Shown here: piece after piece, positions 33,918 to 42,193 of the stretch
Layout: each line of letters starts with the position of its first letter
How positions within the stretch are numbered: position 1 is the first letter of the stretch
NCBI RefSeq assembly: GCF_029871245.1
Contig: NZ_SSON01000070.1
Location: 186,001-250,000 of the forward strand
Reading direction: 5' to 3'
DNA length: 64,000 bases
Origin: Pseudomonas sp. BN102
GTDB lineage: Bacteria; Pseudomonadota; Gammaproteobacteria; Pseudomonadales; Pseudomonadaceae
Notes under the pieces: generated by a model
What the model saw: only the letters and a program-made list of their open reading frames with translations
The model's database searches: none
What the model was told of the DNA's origin: nothing
Program-made: the position numbers and the translations under genes

Positions 33918-34808
33918 AGAGGGCGTCGTTTTCCCTGGCATCTACCCACAGGGCAGGCCTGCGGCCTGCCAAGCGATTGAAATAGCCCTTACAAGCTTGG
34001 CCCGTGCTTACCGGGAAACGCTGAGCCGCCAAGTACCATGGCATCCGTAGGGGGATCACGCTTCACGGGTTCACCATCGATGCCACGCCGGACCGCGAAG
34101 ATGGATATGAAAAGCGCTGTCCGCCGATCGTCATCGGGGTGAATCGCCCTGGGTTTTCCAGGTGCTGGTCAGGCTTTGGGAAGACTTCTGGATGTATTCG
34201 AATCCATCGCTGCGAGCTTCTTCGCGAACCCCTCGTGTTGTTCACCGGATGCGTCCGCGCTTGCGCAACTGAAGAACGCTGTTCGGCCACCGTATGGTCG
34301 TGGCAGATACCCCGCCAACTCATAGTGCCGATCGGGCTCTTGGCCAGGAGAAGGCTTGCCCAACCCGAACGATAGAGAGGCTGCTCACGGAGTCGGACTG
34401 CTTGAGCTGGGCGATATCTTGACGTCGGGTTTCTGCAGAGGTGCGCGCCGCAGCCTCCAATGTGACGCCGAACTCAGAGTCTCGGCCCGCTGGTCACAGG
34501 CTTGCCGTCGCAGCGCCAAGTCCTTGCTGTGAAGCTTGATCCAGGCATTCATGCGATACACCGACATGCCCACGCGCGCAGCGACCGCTGCGATGAGCAG
34601 GCAGTGGATCTGTCGGCCTAAGAGCCGAGCAAAATCCGACTAGCGGCCAAGAGGGCCATACGGGCGTCAGTCTGCCCAATCGCCCCCCCAACTATCCTTC
34701 CACTCGTCACGGTGCGCCGAAATTTGTTCGGTGCGCGGGGGCCTTGGGTTTTGCTTCTAAAAAATCGGATCTAGCACTACCGCTGTCAGATGAAGGTCGG
34801 AAATCTGG
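33918..34808. other. intergenic region between rfaH-2 and ops site 2
   Basis: A perfect eight-base hairpin (GGCAGGCC / GGCCTGCC, 33952-33970) followed by AAGCGATTGAAATAGCCC lies just behind rfaH-2 and belongs to the repeat family seen at 7540-7930. A degenerate transposase-like segment lies at 34380-34600. The promoter of the system 2 operon should be near 34650-34800, but no clear hexamers are seen. Confidence 0.5.
34380..34600 (-). pseudogene. degenerate IS3-type OrfA remnant
   Basis: A minus-strand frame reads VAARVGMSVYRMNAWIKLHSKDL, given here as VAARVGMSVYRM and NAWIKLHSKDL. It resembles the helix-turn-helix of IS3-family OrfA (VAxRLGVSxxSLYxWIK). The rest is broken by frameshifts. No terminal repeats were found, so this is a tentative reading. 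Confidence 0.4.
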
Positions 34809-34819
34809 GGCGGTAGCGT
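34809..34819 (+). promoter_or_regulatory. ops element (RfaH recruitment site), system 2
   Basis: GGCGGTAGCGT on the plus strand, identical to the ops consensus, lies 228 bases upstream of the first gene of system 2. It shares 16 identical bases (CTGGGGCGGTAGCGTG) with the system 1 site. Confidence 0.92.
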
Positions 34820-35046
34820 GTCTGGACGCTCAGGTTGATTTAGGTGGTGCGGGGCTATTGGGGTTGTGTCCGAGATCGAACAAGAACTTTGTTGTTGATG
34901 GCCGGGCCACTGAAGCGGCCGATGGCTGAGGGCGGTTTGAAATCGTCTTCGAGGAAAGAAGCGTTGTCGCAATTCCCGATAACTGTCCACTGCTCGCAGG
35001 AGAAGGGAGACAGGATTCCATGCACCACCCAACGAGGACGCTCCAT

Positions 35047-35856
35047 ATGCGTAACAACCTCTGCGCTCTTACCGTGGCTGTAGCGCTGGCCTCTGGCCAA
35101 GCCTTGGCTGACCAATCCACCCTGGCTGCATTGCAGTCTGCAGGCGTTGCTTTGACCAAAGCCCAGGCTCAGGCCGTGAAGGCCGCAGAAGGTGATGCCC
35201 TGGCCAAAGCCGTCGCCAGTATCGTTTCGGCCCATTCTACGGCCGCTGCACCGTCGCATACGGCAAACATCGTTGCCGCGGCCGTGGCCGCCGCTCCAGC
35301 GCAGGCTGCAAACATCATTGCCGAGGCCGTGGCCGCCGCTCCCGCTCAAGCTGTAAGCATCGTTGCCGCAGGCGTGACCGTCGCCCCGGCTCAGGCTGCA
35401 AAGATCGTTGCCGCAGGCGTGAGGGCCGCTCCGTCCAAGTCCGCAGCCATCGTTGCCGCTGGCGTAACCGCCGCTCCGTCCAAGTCCGCAGCCATCGTTG
35501 CCGCTGGCGTAACCGCCGCTCCGTCCAAGTCCGCTGACATCGTTGCCGCTGGCGTAACCGCCGCTCCGTCCAAGTCCGCAGCCATCATTTCCGCCGGCGT
35601 GGCCGCCGCTCCGGCTCAGGCCCCTGGCATCGTTGCCGCATCGGTAGCCGCCGCTCCGGACCAAGCTATTGCAATCACCGGTGCTGCGGCGAGTGCTGCC
35701 CCGGCGCATGCCGCTGCGATCGTCGCCGCAGCGAAGATGGCCGCCGCCGTCAACACGGCCGCGGCAGGTCCCACCCCCGGTAACCCGGGCAACACCGCTG
35801 CCAGATCCAGAAACCCGGGTAACGGCGGTGGTGGCGGCTCTGCCAGCCCAAACTAA
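35047..35856 (+). CDS. secreted Ala-rich protein of 15-residue repeats
   Basis: I do not recognise this 269-residue protein. It has a signal peptide (1-21, ending ALA), a short non-repeated region (22-66), eleven 15-residue repeats at 67-231 of the form AAPxxxAxIVAAGVx, and a Pro/Gly/Asn-rich tail ending GGGGGSASPN. Four repeats (35425-35604) carry SKS and are nearly identical in DNA. It is the first gene after ops site 2, the position that the GfcA-like protein has in the gfc set. Such repeats suggest a helical or coiled surface or periplasmic protein. Start at ATG 35047, with GAGG nine bases upstream; 35020 is an alternative. Confidence 0.75.
   Translation: MRNNLCALTVAVALASGQALADQSTLAALQSAGVALTKAQAQAVKAAEGDALAKAVASIVSAHSTAAAPSHTANIVAAAVAAAPAQAANIIAEAVAAAPAQAVSIVAAGVTVAPAQAAKIVAAGVRAAPSKSAAIVAAGVTAAPSKSAAIVAAGVTAAPSKSADIVAAGVTAAPSKSAAIISAGVAAAPAQAPGIVAASVAAAPDQAIAITGAAASAAPAHAAAIVAAAKMAAAVNTAAAGPTPGNPGNTAARSRNPGNGGGGGSASPN
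35245..35739 (+). repeat. eleven tandem 45-base repeats inside a coding region
   Basis: Eleven in-frame 45-base units begin at 35245. Units 5-8 are the most alike, differing at only a few positions, which would allow repeat number to change by slippage or recombination without breaking the frame. Confidence 0.9.
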
Positions 35857-35962
35857 TAGAGTGAGCTCCCGCTGAAAAAGCTCTTATGCTGGTACTTTAT
35901 GCGTCGGCGTTGTTTTGCAATATCCGCCGAAAAAATCACAGGAAAGGATCACTGGGGTTTCT

Positions 35963-37144
35963 ATGTGCATGAAGTTGAAAGCAAGCTCATTGGCTGCCGT
36001 CGTTTCAGTTGCGCTATCTACCAATGCCTGGGCGATAGAGCCGCAATTCATCAAACTGACCGATAGTCTGACCTTCACGCCAACGCTGAAAGTCGGCGAG
36101 CGATACGACGACAATTTCCGGGCTGTTGAAGAGGGTGAGAAGTCCTCTTGGATAACCCAAATCGCCCCGTCCTTCGAACTGGGTGCCGAAGGCCGCAAGA
36201 GTGCTTACAAGCTCACATACTCGGCTAACACTGACATTTTTCATTCGAGCCACAAGGACGACAACACGGACCACCACCTGAACGCTGATGCCGTGCTCAA
36301 GTTCGATGCGCGCAACCAACTGAAGTTGGACGCCGGTTACCAGCAGGTTGAAGACACCGCTGTCGATGACCGGAATCTCACGAATGGCCAGAGCCTGGAG
36401 AACAACAAGTACACCATCGCCAATATTGGTGGGGTGTACACCTACGGTGCCGAGAGCGCTCGTGCGCAGATCGATCTCGGTGCCGACTACAGGGAGTTGC
36501 GCTATCAGAATAGCGACCATCTCAACGCCGAAAACGAATACGACACCACCGCTCTGCGCAGTACCTTCTATTACCGCGTGGCGCCCAAGACCCGAGCCCT
36601 GCTGGAGGCCCGCCATAGCGACTACGACTACGTCACGAACGATCGCCTCAACAGTAATGACATCGCTCTGCTCGGCGGCCTGACCTGGGAAGCTACTGCC
36701 AAGACCAGCGGCTCCGTCAAGATTGGTGCAGAAAAGAAGCGTTTCGATGATTCCAGCGTCGACGAGCAAAGCGGCTCGATGTGGGAGGTGGGTGTCAAAT
36801 GGAAGCCGCGCACCTACTCCACGTTCAACCTCGAGACCAGTCGCGAACTCGACGAAGGTGACGATGGTTCTTCCTCTATTCAGTCGCAGAGCGTTTCCCT
36901 GAGTTGGGAGCACGAGTGGCTCGAGCGCCTGAGCTCAGATGTCAGCTACTCGTACGCCGACGAGGAGTACCAGGACATAGATCGTGACGACAAGATCAAG
37001 TCTTTCAGCGTGGCACTGACGTACGAGATGCGCCGCTGGTTGGATGTGGGTGTCGGTTACATATACGCCGAAGACGACTCCACCGCGATTGGCGAAAGCT
37101 ACGAACGCAATATCTACTCGGTCAGCGTCATCGTCAGCCTCTGA
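35963..37144 (+). CDS. outer-membrane beta-barrel protein (BBP2/VpsM-like)
   Basis: A 393-residue exported protein with a signal peptide (1-28, ending AWA) followed by alternating amphipathic strands throughout, such as YKLTYSAN, ARAQIDLGADYREL and SVSLSWEHEW, and ending in a C-terminal aromatic-poor but hydrophobic VSL. It fits the putative beta-barrel porin 2 family, whose members VpsM and EpsL occur in exopolysaccharide clusters and are predicted outer-membrane export barrels. The start at 35963 follows a GGGG at suitable spacing. It replaces YjbH in this system. Confidence 0.82.
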   Translation: MCMKLKASSLAAVVSVALSTNAWAIEPQFIKLTDSLTFTPTLKVGERYDDNFRAVEEGEKSSWITQIAPSFELGAEGRKSAYKLTYSANTDIFHSSHKDDNTDHHLNADAVLKFDARNQLKLDAGYQQVEDTAVDDRNLTNGQSLENNKYTIANIGGVYTYGAESARAQIDLGADYRELRYQNSDHLNAENEYDTTALRSTFYYRVAPKTRALLEARHSDYDYVTNDRLNSNDIALLGGLTWEATAKTSGSVKIGAEKKRFDDSSVDEQSGSMWEVGVKWKPRTYSTFNLETSRELDEGDDGSSSIQSQSVSLSWEHEWLERLSSDVSYSYADEEYQDIDRDDKIKSFSVALTYEMRRWLDVGVGYIYAEDDSTAIGESYERNIYSVSVIVSL

Positions 37145-37220
37145 CTCTGCGTCCGTAGAGAAAATAGGGGGTACCCGCCCCCTTTCGTTACTTCGCTATT
37201 TTCAGGAGCAAACGAGCCAA

Positions 37221-37760
37221 ATGATCATTCGATTTTTTTCCAGACTGATCCTCGGCATGCTGCTGATCAATGGCGGCATCGTACAGGCGGACGGTAACTC
37301 CCAGTACAAGTTGGCTTCTGGAGATGTCATCCGTATCAATGTTTTCGGCGAAAAGGACCTCAGCTTCGAAGAACTCCGCCTTACCGATGCTGGTACTTTC
37401 TCCTACCCCTTCATTGGTGAGGTGCAGGCCAAAGGCAAAACCGCTGCCGAGATCGAGCAGATGATCATTGCCAAGCTCAAGGGCGATTACCTGGTCGACC
37501 CTCGCGTATCGGTCAGCGTCCTGAAATACCGTGAATTCTTCATCAGTGGCGAAGTGAAAACCCCTGGCGGCTACGCCTTCCAGCCGGGGCTGACCTTGCG
37601 TCGTGCCGTCGCTCTTGCCGGCGGCCTGACCGAGCGCGCCTCGGACAAGCGCATCACCATCATCCGTGACCACGATGCCAGTCGTACCCCCGAGCGCGCC
37701 ACGCTCGACACGCTGGTAATGCCTGGCGACACCATCACGATCGACCAAGGCTTTTTCTAG
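37221..37760 (+). CDS. small Wza-like polysaccharide export protein (VpsN-like)
   Basis: A 179-residue periplasmic protein with a signal peptide (1-23, ending VQA), a poly-export domain (about 27-105; DVIRINVFGEKDLS) and one SLBB domain (about 108-170). There is no lipobox Cys and no C-terminal outer-membrane helix, so unlike Wza it cannot itself span the outer membrane. It presumably links the tyrosine kinase to the beta-barrel encoded just before it, as suggested for VpsN/VpsM pairs. ATG 37221 was chosen for the signal peptide. Confidence 0.88.
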   Translation: MIIRFFSRLILGMLLINGGIVQADGNSQYKLASGDVIRINVFGEKDLSFEELRLTDAGTFSYPFIGEVQAKGKTAAEIEQMIIAKLKGDYLVDPRVSVSVLKYREFFISGEVKTPGGYAFQPGLTLRRAVALAGGLTERASDKRITIIRDHDASRTPERATLDTLVMPGDTITIDQGFF

Positions 37761-37860
37761 CGCGAGCCATCGTCTCGGCAAACCAGGGAATGGGGTCGCA
37801 CCACGTGGTTTACCCCATTGGTGCCTGAGCGCCCTTAACCTTTTCAGGGGTGTCCCACTC

Positions 37861-40101
37861 ATGGAAAGTAATATGCATATCATCGAGCGCAGTCTGGTCA
37901 CCCAACGTCAGGAAGAGGTCGACGTTGGGCTCGACCTGCTCAAGCAGTGGCGCGCCGTCTGGCACCGAAAGTGGAGCATTGTCGCCCTGGTGCTGGTCGT
38001 TACCATGGTGACTATCCTCGCGGTATTTGCCATCACCCCCGTCTACCGCGCTGCCGCCACCCTGATGATCGAGGAGAAGACCGCCAAGGTGCTCTCCATC
38101 GAGCAAGTCTACGGCGTCGAAGGCGCTGCTAGCGATTACCTCCTGACCCAGATCGAGCTACTCAAGTCGCGTGCCCTGGCAGAGCGCGTTGTGCGCCAGC
38201 TGAACTTGACCACTCACCCCGAATTCGATCCTCGGCAACAGCCCGAACCGCTGATCGACTTTGACGGCCTGTTTGCTCATCTGGATTTCAACAAGATAGT
38301 GCCCGTGACTCTGCCCGGCGACCTGGAGGAAGAGGGCGGTACCACCGAAGCGCAAATCTTCGACTCGGTCACCAAGGCTTTCATGCGACGTATCAGTGTC
38401 GAAGCTCAGGGCAAGAGCCAGCTGGTCAAGTTGCAGGTGGACATGGCGGACCCGCGTACGGCCGCTCTGGCCGCTAACGCCATGGCCAAGGGCTTTATCG
38501 AAAGTCAGCTGGAAGCGAGCATGGAAATGTCCATGACCGCGGCCAGCTGGATGAACAACCGCCTGGGAGAGCTGCGCACCAAGCTGAAGGAAGCCGAGAA
38601 CCGCCTCCAGGCCTTCCGTGAATCGGAGAATCTGGTGGACGTGGACGGTGTGGCTACCATCAGCGCCGCCGAACTTTCCCTCACGGGTGACCGCATGATC
38701 GACGCGCGCCGCCAGCGCGCCGAAGCCGAAAGCCAATACCGCCAAGTCCAGGCCATGCGCGGCGGTGGCTGGGGGCGCCTGGCAACTGTTCCGGCTGTAT
38801 TGGGCCATCCGCTTATCCAGCAGTTCAAGGCGGACGAAGCCAAGGCCCAGGCCAGAGTCGAAGAGTTGTCGCGCCGCTACGGTAAACTCCACCCGTCCAT
38901 GGAGGCCGCTCGCTCCGAGCTGAGTGCAGCCTCCGCCAGCCTGCGCGGCCAGGTCGAACAGGTGGTGGCCGGTATCGAGCGCAACTACCAACTGGCAGTA
39001 GCCAACGAGAATTCGCTGCAGGCCTCTTTCAACGCCAACAAATCGCAGATCCAGAATATTTCGCGCAAGGAGTTCAAATTTCGTGAACTGCAGCGTGAAG
39101 TCGAGGCCAGCCGTGCGCTCTATGACACCTTCCTGATCCGCCTGAAGGAAACAACCGCCACTTCCGACCTGGAATCCGCCAACGCCCGAGTAGTCGATCC
39201 TGCGGCAGTGCCAACCTCCCCGATCAAACCGAAGAAGTTGCAGATTGTCGCCGCTGGAGCGTTGCTTGCCCTGCTGGTGGGCATCGGGATGACCCTGTTG
39301 CTGGAGACGCTGAACAACACGGTCAAGAGTACTGAGCAGTTGGAAGGGCGCCTGAACATTCCAGTACTTGGCATCCTGCCACTCCTGAGGAGCAAGGAAC
39401 GCAACCAGATGGCCCACATGTTCGCCATCGACAAGGACAAGAGCTTCTCCGAGGCGATTCGGACCATTCGTACTGGCGTGGTGCTTTCTGCAGTCGACAA
39501 CCCGCACAAGGTAATAGTCATAACTTCCTCTATTCCCGGCGAGGGAAAGAGTACCGTTTCGGCCAACCTGGCCTTCGCCTTGGGACAAATGGAACGCGTA
39601 CTGCTGATTGATGCTGACTTGCGCCGCCCGAGCCTGGGCAGGAGTTTCGAATTCCCGGTAGGCACCCCAGGTTTGGCCAACCTGATCGCTGGCACCGCCA
39701 TGTTGGAAGACTGCATCAAACGGGTGGATAGCATTGACGTCGTAGGTGCGGGCACCGTGCCTCCCGACCCCCTGGAACTGCTGTCCTCGCCGCGCTTCGC
39801 CAAGTTCCTCGAAGCGCTCAAGGGCAAGTACGAGCGGATCATCATCGACTCGCCACCGACCCAGGCGGTCAGCGATGCCGTGCTCCTGTCCACATTCGCC
39901 AACTCCGTGATCTACGTGGTCAAGTCCGCCTCCACCAACATTCCGCTGGTGGAGAAGGGGATCGGCCAGCTACTGCAGAACAATGTCCCGGTGAACGGGA
40001 TCGTCCTCAATCAGGTGGATATCAAGAAAGCCAAGCGAGACGGCTACAGCTACGGCAGTTATTACGACTACTACGGTTACAGCACCACCAAGCAGGTTTG
40101 A
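37861..40101 (+). CDS. Wzc/VpsO-type co-polymerase and tyrosine autokinase (system 2)
   Basis: The 746-residue BY-kinase of system 2. Membrane segment 1 is at about 40-62, followed by a periplasmic Wzz domain with long coiled coils (about 63-445), membrane segment 2 (about 460-480) and a kinase domain. Kinase motifs are IPGEGKST (Walker A), LLIDADLRRP (Walker A') and IIIDSPP (Walker B). The tail holds seven tyrosines in YSYGSYYDYYGY. It is only distantly related to the system 1 Wzc, arguing against a recent duplication of the whole locus. A second in-frame ATG at 37873 is a possible start. Confidence 0.94.
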   Translation: MESNMHIIERSLVTQRQEEVDVGLDLLKQWRAVWHRKWSIVALVLVVTMVTILAVFAITPVYRAAATLMIEEKTAKVLSIEQVYGVEGAASDYLLTQIELLKSRALAERVVRQLNLTTHPEFDPRQQPEPLIDFDGLFAHLDFNKIVPVTLPGDLEEEGGTTEAQIFDSVTKAFMRRISVEAQGKSQLVKLQVDMADPRTAALAANAMAKGFIESQLEASMEMSMTAASWMNNRLGELRTKLKEAENRLQAFRESENLVDVDGVATISAAELSLTGDRMIDARRQRAEAESQYRQVQAMRGGGWGRLATVPAVLGHPLIQQFKADEAKAQARVEELSRRYGKLHPSMEAARSELSAASASLRGQVEQVVAGIERNYQLAVANENSLQASFNANKSQIQNISRKEFKFRELQREVEASRALYDTFLIRLKETTATSDLESANARVVDPAAVPTSPIKPKKLQIVAAGALLALLVGIGMTLLLETLNNTVKSTEQLEGRLNIPVLGILPLLRSKERNQMAHMFAIDKDKSFSEAIRTIRTGVVLSAVDNPHKVIVITSSIPGEGKSTVSANLAFALGQMERVLLIDADLRRPSLGRSFEFPVGTPGLANLIAGTAMLEDCIKRVDSIDVVGAGTVPPDPLELLSSPRFAKFLEALKGKYERIIIDSPPTQAVSDAVLLSTFANSVIYVVKSASTNIPLVEKGIGQLLQNNVPVNGIVLNQVDIKKAKRDGYSYGSYYDYYGYSTTKQV

Positions 40102-40466
40102 ACACAGGGACCTGGTGTCACCTCGGGTTGAGCGAGTTGTGGACGACACATGACCGCAGAACCTCGAGGCCTTCAGGGGCAAGGTCGCTCGCGGACCGAT
40201 GATCTCGGAGCCCATTTCGCGAGCAAGCACCACGCGCCCCGTTCTGCTCCCGATGGAGCGACTGCTCAACGCATGACCTGATCGGCGCATAGCCAACAAG
40301 GCTCTGTTTCGCGTTGAGCGCGTTGCCGACCAACGCGCCCCAACCCGGAAATTTTCAGCAGGAGCTCAGGCTCCCAGGTATTGCTTTGCCCGCGAGAAAC
40401 CCATCGAGGGTCCGCGCCTTCTGGCCAGTCAGGATTGGCCGCCAGCGAAAGGTTTCGACAGCCGCC
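40102..40466 (+). other. 365-base gap inside the system 2 operon
   Basis: This gap separates the kinase from its phosphatase gene. It contains no recognisable gene, repeat or hairpin with a U-run; a CGCGTTGAGCGCG palindrome near 40310-40322 is the only structure noted. It may contain an internal promoter. Confidence 0.45.
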
Positions 40467-41192
40467 ATGATTGACATGCACAACCATCTGCTACCTGGCA
40501 TCGACGATGGGGCTCCCGACCTCGAGACTTCGCTTGCGCTGGCGCGCATGGCCGTTCAGGACGGGATCACTCACCTGGTCTGCACACCGCATATCCACCC
40601 CGGCCGTTACGACAACACGTCTGTCAGCATCCAGCGCGCGCGAGCCCCTTTCGAGGCGGCGCTGAAGGAGCAGGGAATTCCCCTGCGGGTGGCGGCAGCT
40701 GCGGAAGTACGTTTCGGCATGGAGCTGATGGCCGGTGTGTGTGAGGGAACCATTCCCTTCCTGGGCAAATGGCAGGGCAAGAAGGTCCTGCTGCTGGAGT
40801 TCCCCCATGGCGAGATCCCTTTTTGCGCCGAACGCCTGATCAGTTGGCTATTGCAACGCAACATCCTGCCGATGATCGCCCACCCGGAGCGCAACAAGGA
40901 ATTGATGCGCACGCCGTCCAGGCTCAAACCCTTGCTCGAACTGGGTTGCCTGCTGCAAGTCACGGCTGCTTCGGTGGCCGGTCGTTTCGGCCACGCCGCC
41001 GAGGTGCTCGCCCACGCACTACTGGAACAAGGCGTAGTCACCATACTCGCCAGCGACTCCCACAACCTGCAGCATCGCCCGCCCCTGCTCAGCGAGGGCA
41101 TGCAGCATGCCGCGCGCATTGTCGGCGACCGCAAGGCTGAGTCTCTGGTCCTGCACACGCCTTGGGAAATCGCTCAGAGCCATTTCGCATGA
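40467..41192 (+). CDS. CpsB/YwqE PHP-type protein tyrosine phosphatase
   Basis: A 241-residue metal-dependent phosphatase of the PHP fold, found mostly with BY-kinases of Gram-positive bacteria and some Proteobacteria. Metal ligands can be traced as His5 and His7 (MHNHLLPGIDDG), His in CTPHIH, Glu in AAAEVRF, His in IAHPERN and Asp-His in ASDSHN. It should dephosphorylate the system 2 kinase. System 1 uses an unrelated Cys-type enzyme for the same job. The start at 40467 gives the family N-terminus; an upstream start at 40314 is not conserved. Confidence 0.9.
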   Translation: MIDMHNHLLPGIDDGAPDLETSLALARMAVQDGITHLVCTPHIHPGRYDNTSVSIQRARAPFEAALKEQGIPLRVAAAAEVRFGMELMAGVCEGTIPFLGKWQGKKVLLLEFPHGEIPFCAERLISWLLQRNILPMIAHPERNKELMRTPSRLKPLLELGCLLQVTAASVAGRFGHAAEVLAHALLEQGVVTILASDSHNLQHRPPLLSEGMQHAARIVGDRKAESLVLHTPWEIAQSHFA

Positions 41193-41956
41193 ACACCAGC
41201 CAATTGCTCGACAGTCCAGGCGCTCGGAAGCACCAGCACTCGCATACGCATTCACGAGGAGAGCGCGCGCTCATGCAGCAAGTGCCACCGCTGCTGCTGG
41301 GGGTGCTGTCCATCGTGCTGCTGGTTTCGGGCGCACGTATCCTGCTGGCCGGCATCGCCAGCTATCAGACCGAAGCCTTCATCAGTTCATGGGATAAGCG
41401 CGATACCGAGCCAAGCGCCCGTGCCTGGGAAGTCGCTCACAGCGCAGCGCAACGCGCCATCAGCCTGTATCCGGTCGCCGATGGCGATCGGCTGGACCGC
41501 CTTGCGCGTATCTACAGCTGGAAGCAATTCCGCCAGCCCTATGCCGACCCTGCTGCGCAGGAATCGCGGCGTGCGGCCCTCGCCGCATTTCGTGCCGCCG
41601 TAGCTGCACGGCCGAGCTGGCCTTACACCTGGTCAGGCCTGGCTTACAGCAAGCTGTACCTTCAGGAGTTCGACGGCGAGTTCGATCAGGCCCTGGATCA
41701 GGCATTCCAGCTTGGCCCCTGGCGTATCGGGGTGAACCGTGAGCTGGTCGAAATCGGCTTCAGCGCCTGGCCACATTTGAGCCAGGTCCAGCGCCTGGCA
41801 ATTCTCGAATCTGCCAGGCGCAGCGTGGCTTTCGGAAATGCCGAGGCCCAGAACTTGTTCGAACTGGCCCAGGAGGCCGGCCTGCTCCGGGAACTGTGCG
41901 ACAGCCTGAGTGAAGCGCTCATCGGTTCGCGCAAGCTCTTGCAGTGCCGGCATTAG
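41189..41956 (+). CDS. VpsP-like membrane-anchored protein
   Basis: A 255-residue protein with one membrane segment (about 34-55; LLLGVLSIVLLVSG) and a helical, TPR-like periplasmic part (60-250) with SAWPHLSQ and WPYTWSGLAY. The gene overlaps the phosphatase stop by four bases. Position after kinase and before wcaJ, with this size and layout, resembles VpsP of Vibrio, whose role is not known in detail. The name is an inference from context and design. Confidence 0.6.
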   Translation: MNTSQLLDSPGARKHQHSHTHSRGERALMQQVPPLLLGVLSIVLLVSGARILLAGIASYQTEAFISSWDKRDTEPSARAWEVAHSAAQRAISLYPVADGDRLDRLARIYSWKQFRQPYADPAAQESRRAALAAFRAAVAARPSWPYTWSGLAYSKLYLQEFDGEFDQALDQAFQLGPWRIGVNRELVEIGFSAWPHLSQVQRLAILESARRSVAFGNAEAQNLFELAQEAGLLRELCDSLSEALIGSRKLLQCRH

Positions 41957-42193
41957 CGCGGCAGCGAACGCTTGCGGCCCATGCAGTCTCCGGGGGCGCA
42001 GGCTGGTCTTCGATCGCAGGCAGCACTGGCAGGAATGTTGCGCAGACAAACCAGCTCCATAGCCAGCTAGCACCACTGCTCGTACCGGTACCACAGGGAA
42101 AAAACCGCAACGAGCCATTACCCACGCTTTGCCACAGGGCAGTTAAGAGCAAGCGCACCACTCACACCGCTGCACTGTTTACAGGTATTCGTC

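Noticed and set aside
34855-35709. Gly-rich 284-codon minus-strand frame over the 15-residue repeat protein
   Set aside because: It is the mirror of the repeats. The plus-strand gene has a ribosome site, signal peptide and operon position.
35245-35739. Regular repeats that might be read as a CRISPR array
   Set aside because: Units are contiguous 45-base in-frame codons without spacers and without cas genes.
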